A stretch of 5,169 nucleotides of DNA from Desulfobia sp. (GCA_030608985.1 JAUWDC010000128.1:1-5169), one strand, 5' to 3'. Positions 1-5,169 are shown, counted from the first letter of the stretch. The notes: generated by a model from the sequence alone, not told the origin. Translations and numbers: made by a program.

Positions 1-57
1 ACATCCAGATAAAATAAAGAAAAACATTATTAGAATGATACAGTTTCTATGTCTCAT
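1..57 (-). CDS. Putative lipoprotein, N-terminal fragment (runs off left edge)
   Basis: Only the first 19 codons are in the window, reading MRHRNCIILIMFFFILSGC from an ATG at 57-55. This is a textbook type II (lipoprotein) signal peptide: a short basic n-region (R2, H3, R4), a hydrophobic core (residues 7-16) and the lipobox LSGC, whose Cys19 would be lipidated and become residue 1 of the mature protein. The lipobox cysteine is the last codon before the edge, so the mature protein and its function are not visible. The start is fixed by a strong Shine-Dalgarno, TAAAGGAG (minus strand, 70-63), five bases upstream. The frame stays open upstream to a stop at 232-234, with another ATG at 135-133, but that one lacks a ribosome site and would bury the signal peptide. 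The gene is divergent from the protease gene starting at 584. The signal peptide call is strong; the identity of the protein is unknown. Confidence 0.75.
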   Translation of the reverse strand, partial: MRHRNCIILIMFFFILSGC

Positions 58-62
58 GAAAA

Positions 63-70
63 CTCCTTTA
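63..70 (-). promoter_or_regulatory. Ribosome binding site of the lipoprotein gene
   Basis: On the minus strand this reads TAAAGGAG, followed by the five-base spacer TTTTC and the ATG at 57-55. It is a near-perfect anti-16S match at good spacing. It is the main reason for choosing this start over the in-frame ATG at 135-133. Confidence 0.75.
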
Positions 71-76
71 GCACCT

Positions 77-97
77 ATCTCATACTTTGGATGAGAT
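77..97. repeat. 21-base perfect dyad in the leader of the lipoprotein gene
   Basis: The arms ATCTCAT (77-83) and ATGAGAT (91-97) are perfectly complementary around the seven-base centre ACTTTGG. The element lies six bases upstream of the Shine-Dalgarno of the leftward lipoprotein gene. It could be a protein operator or an mRNA hairpin in the 5' leader. No U-tract follows in either direction, so a terminator is unlikely. The repeat itself is seen directly; its role is inferred. Confidence 0.45.
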
Positions 98-117
98 GAA
101 AGAGGTAAGCTGTTAAC

Positions 118-155
118 GTTTTGCCAAAATCCCATGAAAGCTTTTGGCCTAAAAC
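118..155. repeat. Imperfect inverted repeat (12 paired bases)
   Basis: GTTTT (118-122) pairs with AAAAC (151-155), and GCCAAAA (123-129) pairs with TTTTGGC (142-148). The two blocks are separated by a two-base bulge (149-150), and the loop is 12 bases. With the dyad at 77-97 it places two hairpins in the likely leader or promoter region of the leftward lipoprotein gene. There is no U-run after the stem on either strand. Function is unknown. Confidence 0.4.
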
Positions 156-509
156 ACCTTTCGTCAATTTCGGACGTTACGTTAGCATTTAATGCTTTTT
201 GAAACCATAAATATTCGAAGCAAATTAAGGTTCATACAATTGATGGAGGCGCATATAAAACAAAAGCGCGCTTAATTCGAGGATGGGAGCTTGCTAAAAG
301 CTATAGCATGACAACTCCCTTTACAATAGAATTTGAAGATAATTGCTTTTGATGCTTGCTGTTTTTCCTCCAAATCCCTATTGTACCTTGAAACGCAGCT
401 ATTGTTTTGTTGCAAAACAGTTAATTGAATTCGATTTTTCATATTAGCTCATCATCTTTGACGTATTCGCAGAAAGCGCTCATACGCCGCGGGGATTTTT
501 TATAACTAC

Positions 510-538
510 TTGATATTACTGGTGGCGATAATTCAAAT
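510..538 (+). promoter_or_regulatory. Candidate sigma70-type promoter for the protease operon
   Basis: TTGATA (510-515, five of six consensus bases) and TCAAAT (533-538, four of six) are separated by 17 bases. This would start transcription near 545, about 40 bases before the GTG at 584. A better-looking -10 sequence, TATAAC at 501-506, has no -35 partner at the right distance. TTGACG (458-463) with CATACG (481-486) is a weaker alternative pair. The call rests on hexamer matching only. Confidence 0.25.
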
Positions 539-570
539 CACGACTTCTCGCGAGGTCATCATCTTTCTCA

Positions 571-574
571 AAGG
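571..574 (+). promoter_or_regulatory. Ribosome binding site supporting the GTG start at 584
   Basis: AAGG sits nine bases upstream of the GTG at 584-586. No ATG occurs in this frame between the upstream stop (503-505) and 584, and starting at the GTG places the zinc-ribbon cysteines (FCPKC) right at the N terminus, as is usual for such proteins. Confidence 0.4.
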
Positions 575-583
575 CTGGGTGCC

Positions 584-2506
584 GTGTTCTGTCCAAAATG
601 CCAAACCCGAAATCTTTCCCAGGGGAAATACTGTCATAAATGTGGAACCCGCTTGCAAAGCGGTAAAAAGAATTTCTCCGGTATGGGCAGGTGGTTGGTG
701 TTTATTGTTCCCCTGTTGTTGGGAATAGTCCTTGTTTTTAAATTTTATTCATCAGATCCTTTTGAACCTCCCAGCATCGATGGAAGCAGGGAGGATATTT
801 CTTCTGAAGAGAGTTCTCCTCTTGTAGAAAAAGAAGCGCATCAGTTCCCGAAATCTCAAAAAGTAATCCTGGACAACAGCGCTTCTGCCGTTACTCCACA
901 CACACTCCCTCTGCCTCCTCCTTCTCTCGCAAAGAAAACGAAAGATGATTCTCCGATAGTCCCGGTAGTTGGAGAGGTGAAGATGCATGATAAACAGGAT
1001 AATGAAATCGCATCGATCAAAAGTCTTGTCATGTCAGGGGGGCTGGTTGCTCTTCCGACACGTGCCTGTCTCGGGGCCGTTGACTGGCAGTTTTCTTCTT
1101 ATGATGGTCATATTGGAAGCCCTGTTGTTGATGGTATCTGGCAAGAGGGTGATCCAATCGGCCTGTGGCGCGTCAGAGACAATGCCGAAAGGAGTTTTTC
1201 ACTGTCTCAATGGGATGCCACTCTGCCTCTTTCCTGGCTTTCTCTGCAAACAGGTATATTGATCAGTGACGTAAGGGTGAACGTGGAGATGAATCAGGGA
1301 GATCTTGCGTATCTGGCAATTCAGGACGATCTGCAAGTTCCGGGTGTTTTTATTCAGAATGGTAAAGTTGTTGGCTGGACCTTCGGGGATTGGCTTGAGG
1401 GGGGGTATCTCTGGAACCGTTCTTTCCCCTCTGGAAATGAATTTCGTTCTGATGTTGGCGGGTTCTATACTTCTACGTTTGCCGGAGGCCGGGAAGAGCA
1501 GTTTGTCAAAGCATTTCTCATGGATGATGACACATCAACATTAGAGAGGCTGCAAACATTTCTACAGGGAATTTATTTGCCCCCGAAACTCGACAGGGAG
1601 GATACTCCGGAACGTTTGTACCTTGAAAATGTAATGGTTGATATACGTTATCTTGCACGATTACTGCGCCATCACGGAGACCCGGAGGATTTCGTCAACC
1701 TGATGGATGAAAAAGTATTTGAAAATACAGAAGATCTGGAATTGCTGAAAATAACAGTTGCGGCCATTGCTGAGGCGAGAGGGTATGGACAGGCAGTGCA
1801 CTTTGTTGAAAATACCAAAGAATATTTTTTGAACGAACAGGATGCCGGAGAAGTATCTCTGGTACATCTTTACCTGTATAAAAACTGGATGAAGATTGTG
1901 TTAAGTGAAAGAGATATCGAAAACGGTCGACTTGTTTTTGAGCGTGGTACGGATATTTTTCCAGAGGATCCCGAACTGCATCTTTTTGGCGTAGAATTGT
2001 CATTGCTGGAGGGAGACTGGCACAGTGCTGAGGAATTATTATACCAAAGAGAATATCCTGCTGTTTTGAGACAAAACATAGAAATTCTCGCTGCAAAAAT
2101 ATCCGAGTTAAAAAAAGAGGAGGGGAGCATTGTGGTTCGCTTTCCCTCAGGCTCTTCCCGTATTCCCGTAGTGGCAAGAGTAAATAACAGACAGGATATT
2201 CATTTTCTTGTCGATACGGGAGCTACTCTCGTCACTGTGCCGGCTGCACTTCTTGGTGAACTTGGCATAGAAATACATACGAATACCCCGCGCCGGATGG
2301 TTGCCACTGCCGGTGGCCTCAAAGAGGCGTGGGAGGTGAATCTGTCCTCCATAGAATTGGGCGGCTGGGTTGTTTATGATCTGAAAGCGTTGGTCATGGA
2401 TCTTCCACATCACAGCCAGACAGGTCTTCTTGGCTTGAATTTTCTTGAAAAATTTAGAATGGATCTTAACACGGAAAAGGGCATTTTGATCCTGGAGCCT
2501 CTGTAA
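584..2506 (+). CDS. Membrane-anchored multidomain protein with zinc ribbon and C-terminal retropepsin-like aspartic protease
   Basis: The product is 640 residues, starting at GTG. Visible domains in order: a zinc ribbon CPKC-X10-CHKC (Cys3, 6, 17, 20); one membrane helix (about 37-55); a low-complexity Pro/Ser/charged linker (about 56-135); a beta-rich region (about 140-300); a helical, TPR-like region (about 340-510; e.g. the GRLVFERG and EGDWHSAEELL helices, 448-486); and a retropepsin-like domain (about 515-640). In the last, FLVDTGATLVTVP (541-553) carries catalytic Asp544, and LLGLNFLEKFRMDL (615-628) is the usual C-terminal flap-and-strand signature. Such single-domain aspartic proteases act as dimers, so the membrane anchor and TPR-like part may bring two copies together. 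The zinc ribbon should be cytoplasmic and the rest outside the membrane (inference). The beta-rich region has GVFIQNGKVVGW (254-265), which recalls the strand after the catalytic serine of trypsin-like folds but lacks the GDSG motif, so it may be an inactive protease fold. The stop is one base before the rhomboid gene. The substrate is unknown. Confidence 0.85.
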   Translation: MFCPKCQTRNLSQGKYCHKCGTRLQSGKKNFSGMGRWLVFIVPLLLGIVLVFKFYSSDPFEPPSIDGSREDISSEESSPLVEKEAHQFPKSQKVILDNSASAVTPHTLPLPPPSLAKKTKDDSPIVPVVGEVKMHDKQDNEIASIKSLVMSGGLVALPTRACLGAVDWQFSSYDGHIGSPVVDGIWQEGDPIGLWRVRDNAERSFSLSQWDATLPLSWLSLQTGILISDVRVNVEMNQGDLAYLAIQDDLQVPGVFIQNGKVVGWTFGDWLEGGYLWNRSFPSGNEFRSDVGGFYTSTFAGGREEQFVKAFLMDDDTSTLERLQTFLQGIYLPPKLDREDTPERLYLENVMVDIRYLARLLRHHGDPEDFVNLMDEKVFENTEDLELLKITVAAIAEARGYGQAVHFVENTKEYFLNEQDAGEVSLVHLYLYKNWMKIVLSERDIENGRLVFERGTDIFPEDPELHLFGVELSLLEGDWHSAEELLYQREYPAVLRQNIEILAAKISELKKEEGSIVVRFPSGSSRIPVVARVNNRQDIHFLVDTGATLVTVPAALLGELGIEIHTNTPRRMVATAGGLKEAWEVNLSSIELGGWVVYDLKALVMDLPHHSQTGLLGLNFLEKFRMDLNTEKGILILEPL

Positions 2507-2507
2507 A

Positions 2508-3413
2508 ATGGATAGCCTGGAGAATTCTCTCGTAGATACTGTTGCCGGATGGACAGCAAGTTCCCAGCAGGCTTATCTCTGGTCTCTTGTGTTGCATTCT
2601 TCCCATATCAGACATCAACTGAGCCCCCATGGCGGAGGGTGGACGATCAGTGTTGCCGAAGAGATGCTTGATGCAGCAGTGGCCGAATTAGAAGCGTATG
2701 AACATGAAAATAAAAATTGGCCTCCTCCTAAAAATGAACCGGAAGGCCTGATCTCTTTTCATAAGAGACATCCTCCCACAGTTCTATTGATGGGAATCCT
2801 TCTGCTTTTTTTTGCGGAAACAGGACCATGGTCCTCGGGAGACAAATGGTTTCGGGCGGGAGCGGTTGATAGTATCATGATTAAAGATCATGCGGAATGG
2901 TGGCGGCTTGTAACGGGATTGACGTTACATGCTGACGCTGTTCACATGGTGGGAAATGTTATTATCGGCGGCATCATGATCCATTTTTTGTGCAAGATTC
3001 TGGGCAGTGGACTTGGCTGGCTGCTTGTATTTGTCATTGGCATGACGGGTAATGCCATGAATATTTTTGCCCGTGATGGGGCTCATCTTGCCGTTGGTTT
3101 TTCCACAGCAGTTTTTGGCGTTGTTGGTCTGTTAAGCGGGCTGGAGATGAGAAGGGGGTTTAATATAAAGGCCATGCTGCTCCCCTTGGGTGCCGGAGTC
3201 GGCTTGCTGGCCATGCTCGGGGCCGGAGGGGCGCGAACAGATCTCGGGGCCCATTTATGGGGCCTCTTCTGTGGTATTGCTGCCGGATTAGCCCTTGCCT
3301 CTTTCCCTTCCTTTCTCAAGTGGAGCGCACGAATGCCTCGCCAGATACTCTTTTTTGCCGCTGCAGTGTCTATTGTCGTTGGCAGCTGGTGGCTGGCTCT
3401 CACACACACATAA
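2508..3413 (+). CDS. Rhomboid family intramembrane serine protease
   Basis: The product is 301 residues. A soluble N-terminal part (about 1-85) with a helix ending EAYEHENKNWPPP precedes a six-helix rhomboid core (about 91-266) and one extra C-terminal helix (about 278-298), a 6+1 arrangement. Rhomboid signatures are intact: EWWRLVTGLTLHAD in the L1 loop (130-143), HADAVHMVGN in TM2 with His146 and Asn150 in the places of the GlpG oxyanion-hole residues, GFSTAVFG in TM4 with nucleophile Ser199, and GAHLWGLFCG in TM6 with catalytic His249. The enzyme should therefore be active, cleaving helix-breaking membrane substrates within the bilayer. The ATG lies one base after the preceding stop, with GGAG (2494-2497) inside the upstream gene as ribosome site. 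The two are almost surely cotranscribed and probably translationally coupled. A possible joint role with the aspartic protease in membrane proteolysis is inference. Confidence 0.95.
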   Translation: MDSLENSLVDTVAGWTASSQQAYLWSLVLHSSHIRHQLSPHGGGWTISVAEEMLDAAVAELEAYEHENKNWPPPKNEPEGLISFHKRHPPTVLLMGILLLFFAETGPWSSGDKWFRAGAVDSIMIKDHAEWWRLVTGLTLHADAVHMVGNVIIGGIMIHFLCKILGSGLGWLLVFVIGMTGNAMNIFARDGAHLAVGFSTAVFGVVGLLSGLEMRRGFNIKAMLLPLGAGVGLLAMLGAGGARTDLGAHLWGLFCGIAAGLALASFPSFLKWSARMPRQILFFAAAVSIVVGSWWLALTHT

Positions 3414-3613
3414 GACGATGGTGTTTTATAAACTCATTCGATTGTTCTGTCTGCCTGGAACCGAAATAGGTTGCAATAAAGGATAAAATCGGGGACATTG
3501 CATTGCGCATTGCGCATTGCCAATGCGCATTGTGGATAGTGCGACAATCAATCAATAAACAATAAGTACATAACGTAAAGAATAAATATCAGTTAACCAA
3601 TTGGAAAATCATT
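3414..3613 (+). other. Spacer between the rhomboid gene and hflK
   Basis: This spacer has no gene. Apart from the repeat at 3496-3532 it is AT-rich, especially 3541-3600. Its length and the palindrome suggest hflK has its own promoter, but I see no convincing -35/-10 pair. TTGTGG (3530-3535) has only CAATAA at 17 bases. The hflK ribosome site is the weak GGAA at 3603-3606, seven bases before the ATG. Confidence 0.5.
3496..3532. repeat. Heptamer tandem repeat plus 19-base palindrome upstream of hflK
   Basis: The unit CATTGCG occurs in tandem at 3501-3507 and 3508-3514, flanked by partial or variant copies (CATTG 3496-3500, CATTGCC 3515-3521). The last copy merges into a palindrome, TGCGCATTG (3511-3519) and CAATGCGCA (3521-3529), around a single central C. 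It lies in the 200-base gap between the rhomboid gene and hflK, about 80 bases before the hflK start. There is no U-run after it, so it is not a standard intrinsic terminator. An operator, a structured mRNA leader or a dispersed intergenic repeat are all possible. Confidence 0.6.
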
Positions 3614-4717
3614 ATGGCTTTTGATGATCAACAACCCCCGTGGGGAAAGAAAAATAAACCTGGTTCACCTGAAGAGGTCATTGCCGCCCTGCTCAAGAAG
3701 ATAAAGGAGATGTTTGAGGGTGGCGGAGGCCGCAAAGGAGGGCAGGGAGATGATAGTTCCGGTCAGGCAACTCCTCCCAATATGTGGGGTGGCCTGCTGA
3801 AAGTCATCGTCGTTATTGGCGTCCTGTTCATTGTCAATGTTGTGTATTCCTCATTCTATACCATTGAACCTGGCGAGCAGGGGGTTGTCCTCCGTTTTGG
3901 TAAATTTTCGAAACTAGCACCTCCCGGGCTTAATTTTAAAATGCCATTGATTGATGACGTGATCAAGGTTGATGTGGCAGCAGTTCGTAAGCAGGAGTTT
4001 GGTTTCCGTACTCGTATTGCTGGCCAGAAATCAGTGTTTGCCAATAAAGGCTATGATTCTGAGTCATTAATGCTTACCGGAGATAAAAATGTCATAGATG
4101 TGGAGTGGATTGTTCAATACAAGATCCAGGATCCATTTAATTTTATATACAAGGTAAGAAATGTCGATCAGGCAGTCCGAGACCTTTCTGAGAGGGCCAT
4201 CCGACGGGTTGTCGGCAACCAGAATTTTGATTATGTGCTGAGCAACCGCGAGATTCTTGAAGCGACTGCAACCCGTAGACTCCAGGCAACATTGAATAAA
4301 TACAACAGTGGGGTGAAAATTGTCGCTGTGAAGTTACAGGATGTTAATCCCCCGGAGAAGGTCAAGCCGGCCTTTAACGAAGTCAACGAGGCTGACCAGG
4401 ACATGAAGCGTCTTGTCAATGAGGCAGAGCAAACCTACAATAAGATCATACCCAAAGCTCGGGGAACAGCGAAGCGTGTTCTCGAAGAGGCGCATGGTTA
4501 TGCCATTGAACGAACCAACCTTGCCAAGGGTGAAGCTTCACGTTTTCTAGCGGTGCTCGAAGAGTATAAGAAAGCTGAAGATGTAACCCGAAAAAGGATG
4601 TACCTTGAAACGATGCAGCAGATTTTGCCAACGGTGAAAGAGGTTTATCTCCTTGATAAGGATCAGCGTTCTCTTTTACCTTTCCTTGATTTGACAGGCA
4701 GTCGCAGCAAAAACTAA
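3614..4717 (+). CDS. hflK: HflK-type SPFH/Band-7 protein, FtsH protease modulator
   Basis: The product is 367 residues. The layout is typical of HflK: a polar N-terminal tail with PPWGKK (8-13) and a Gly-rich stretch (35-45), one membrane helix (about 61-79), an SPFH domain starting YTIEPGEQGVVLRFGK (82-97) with PPGLNFKMPLID (103-114), and a long helical coiled-coil region (about 255-335) containing FNEVNEADQDMKRLVNEAE and GYAIERTNLAKGEASRF. In other bacteria HflK pairs with HflC to form a large membrane cage around FtsH and restrain its degradation of membrane and regulatory proteins. Membrane topology here is expected to be N-in with the SPFH part outside the cytoplasm. Length fits the family, though slightly shorter than the E. 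coli protein. It ends in tandem stops TAATAA. Oddly, hflC, usually the next gene within a few bases, is absent for the remaining 452 bases. The family call is very firm; complex formation without HflC is open. Confidence 0.95.
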   Translation: MAFDDQQPPWGKKNKPGSPEEVIAALLKKIKEMFEGGGGRKGGQGDDSSGQATPPNMWGGLLKVIVVIGVLFIVNVVYSSFYTIEPGEQGVVLRFGKFSKLAPPGLNFKMPLIDDVIKVDVAAVRKQEFGFRTRIAGQKSVFANKGYDSESLMLTGDKNVIDVEWIVQYKIQDPFNFIYKVRNVDQAVRDLSERAIRRVVGNQNFDYVLSNREILEATATRRLQATLNKYNSGVKIVAVKLQDVNPPEKVKPAFNEVNEADQDMKRLVNEAEQTYNKIIPKARGTAKRVLEEAHGYAIERTNLAKGEASRFLAVLEEYKKAEDVTRKRMYLETMQQILPTVKEVYLLDKDQRSLLPFLDLTGSRSKN

Positions 4718-4808
4718 TAATTTATTTAGAGCCTTAAAAAATATTTTCGTGTTATTTGTTGAAAGAAATTGAAAAATTATAATAAAGTCAAAGGATTAGA
4801 GTCTACTG

Positions 4809-4843
4809 TTAAGGCTTTTATCCCTAAAACCTTAATCTTTTCC
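4809..4843 (+). terminator. Possible intrinsic terminator after hflK
   Basis: TTAAGG (4809-4814) pairs with CCTTAA (4830-4835) and TTTTA (4816-4820) pairs with TAAAA (4825-4829), with one bulged C (4815) and a TCCC loop. A T-rich run, TCTTTTCC, follows the stem directly. The stem is AT-rich, with only two G-C pairs, so termination may be weak. It begins 91 bases after the hflK stop. Confidence 0.35.
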
Positions 4844-4885
4844 AGTTTATCTGGGTTAGGATTACATCCAAAATGAACGCTATTT

Positions 4886-4901
4886 GTTGATCGTTATCAA
4901 C
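4886..4901. repeat. Short perfect hairpin
   Basis: GTTGAT (4886-4891) and ATCAAC (4896-4901) form a six-base stem around the loop CGTT. Alone it could be chance. It is noted because it sits in a run of hairpins between two convergent genes. Confidence 0.3.
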
Positions 4902-4908
4902 TTGTATC

Positions 4909-4930
4909 AAAGGCTCATAACATAGCCTTT
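4909..4930 (+). terminator. Terminator-like hairpin competing with the downstream stem
   Basis: AAAGGCT (4909-4915) and AGCCTTT (4924-4930) pair perfectly around the loop CATAACAT, and the stem runs into TTCC, giving five consecutive T. It looks like a plus-strand intrinsic terminator. Its right arm is also the left arm of the larger stem at 4924-4962, so only one of the two can form at a time. Confidence 0.35.
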
Positions 4931-4962
4931 TTCCTAATAGGCTCCCTTTAAGGAAAAAGGCT
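4924..4962. repeat. Perfect 12-base inverted repeat at the convergent gene ends
   Basis: AGCCTTTTTCCT (4924-4935) and AGGAAAAAGGCT (4951-4962) are exact reverse complements around a 15-base loop. The minus-strand frame entering from the right ends inside it: its last codons (AGC CTT TTT CCT) form one arm and its TAA (4950-4948) is in the loop. The position suggests a shared 3'-end structure for convergent transcripts, although no U-run follows the complete stem on either strand. A third partner, AGGCT at 4939-4943, can also pair with 4924-4928. Confidence 0.6.
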
Positions 4963-5169
4963 TAAATTGAAATCTCCGCATATTTTCCCTTGTTGCCAGA
5001 ACCTGGGTTGTAAATGGCCTGGAAATTGATTTTGATATAATTTTTGGTATTTTTCAAGGGTAGATATATCTGGAATGGTTTTCCAGAGGAGTCCCGCCAA
5101 AGATGCCGTGACGAAAACGGTCAACAATATTTGTGCCCACCATTTTAACGCAGAGGTGGTAGGGACAAC
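4948..5169 (-). CDS. Unrecognised membrane-anchored protein, partial (enters from right edge)
   Basis: Read leftward from the window edge, 73 codons are open up to a TAA at 4950-4948. The visible part starts VVPTTSALKWWAQ, has a hydrophobic helix (ILLTVFVTASLAGLLW, visible residues 14-29), then IPDISTLEKYQKLYQ and a polar tail ending NLSLFP. A basic/aromatic entry, a helix and a following P-D-I-S-x-L-E motif recall the N-terminal anchor of class A penicillin-binding proteins, but the tail after it does not, and the frame stops only 44 residues past the helix. It may be a short single-pass protein, the end of a longer one, or a truncated gene. No ATG lies in frame inside the window, so the start must be outside it. 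The G/C-rich codons of the helix part favour real coding sequence, but I do not recognise the family. It is convergent with hflK. Confidence 0.45.
   Translation of the reverse strand, partial: VVPTTSALKWWAQILLTVFVTASLAGLLWKTIPDISTLEKYQKLYQNQFPGHLQPRFWQQGKICGDFNLSLFP

Larger units (their letters stand above)
71..583. other. AT-rich divergent intergenic region
   Basis: This stretch of about 510 bases separates the leftward lipoprotein start from the rightward protease gene. It has no convincing complete gene. It contains the inverted repeats at 77-97 and 118-155, a small hairpin (TGTTTTG 403-409 / CAAAACA 413-419, three-base loop), and the candidate promoter at 510-538. A 49-codon open stretch on the plus strand (203-352) reads like protein but follows a stop directly and has no ATG or GTG at its head. 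A 56-codon minus-strand frame (442-272) has no ribosome site. Both may be chance or gene remnants. Confidence 0.6.
4718..4947. other. AT-rich, hairpin-rich intergenic region where hflC would be expected
   Basis: I find no coding frame here. The base composition is clearly more AT-rich than hflK. It begins with the second of two tandem TAA stops and holds the stem-loops listed at 4809-4843, 4886-4901, 4909-4930 and 4924-4962. No tRNA-like cloverleaf or transposase remnant was recognised. Confidence 0.55.

Noticed and set aside
133..135. Upstream in-frame ATG for the lipoprotein gene
   Set aside because: It has no ribosome site and would put 26 extra, partly charged residues before an otherwise perfect signal peptide.
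111..187. GTTAAC and GTTAGC motifs flanking an imperfect hairpin, reminiscent of an integron attC site
   Set aside because: Neither end matches the RYYYAAC / GTTRRRY core consensus and there is no cassette-like gene array or integrase in the window.
272..442. Minus-strand 56-codon frame starting ATG at 442-440
   Set aside because: It has no Shine-Dalgarno, no recognisable domain, and a Gln/Asn/Lys/Ser-rich composition expected from random AT-rich DNA.
510..728. 72-codon plus-strand open frame overlapping the start of the aspartic protease gene
   Set aside because: It overlaps the zinc ribbon and membrane helix coding region in another frame, has no recognisable domain, and its upstream part falls on the candidate promoter.
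1695..2177. 160-codon antisense open frame inside the aspartic protease gene
   Set aside because: It lies wholly opposite a well-supported coding region, with a composition typical of antisense shadow frames and no recognisable motif.
3083..3409. 108-codon antisense frame inside the rhomboid gene
   Set aside because: It is opposite the catalytic core of a clear rhomboid, and its Ala/Pro/Lys-rich content is what reversed membrane-helix codons give.
3456..3475. CTGG...TTGCA resembling a sigma54 -24/-12 promoter before hflK
   Set aside because: The GG and GC elements are four bases too far apart for sigma54 recognition.

Overview
The window most resembles a piece of chromosome from a Gram-negative bacterium. 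The HflK sequence, the lipoprotein signal and the clustering of membrane-protease genes suggest a Desulfobacterota / deltaproteobacterial-type organism. This placement is inferred from protein style only. The three complete genes have moderate GC, while both flanking intergenic regions are clearly AT-richer.

Layout. At the extreme left, on the minus strand, the first 19 codons of a lipoprotein gene run off the edge: a type II signal peptide ending in LSGC at the window boundary, with a strong Shine-Dalgarno. A gene-poor stretch of about 500 bases follows; it holds inverted repeats in the lipoprotein leader and a candidate promoter facing right. Then come three rightward genes. The first (584-2506) encodes a 640-residue membrane-anchored protein with a zinc ribbon, one membrane helix, a region that may be a degenerate trypsin-like fold, a helical TPR-like region and an intact retropepsin-like aspartic protease domain. 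One base later (2508-3413) lies a rhomboid intramembrane serine protease with its Ser/His dyad. After a 200-base spacer with a heptamer repeat and a near-perfect palindrome comes hflK (3614-4717), an SPFH/Band-7 protein known elsewhere as a regulator of the FtsH protease.

No hflC follows hflK. Instead there is an AT-rich, hairpin-dense stretch (about 4718-4965) and then, on the minus strand, an open frame entering from the right edge that encodes a membrane segment and ends at 4948. So hflK and this frame converge on the hairpin region.

How the genes may work together. Two membrane-tethered proteases of different catalytic classes (aspartic and intramembrane serine) are tightly coupled, with a membrane-protease regulator next door. 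This suggests a membrane protein quality-control or regulated-proteolysis locus. The most unusual items are the architecture of the aspartic protease protein and its coupling to a rhomboid, the solitary hflK, and the mutually exclusive hairpins downstream of it.
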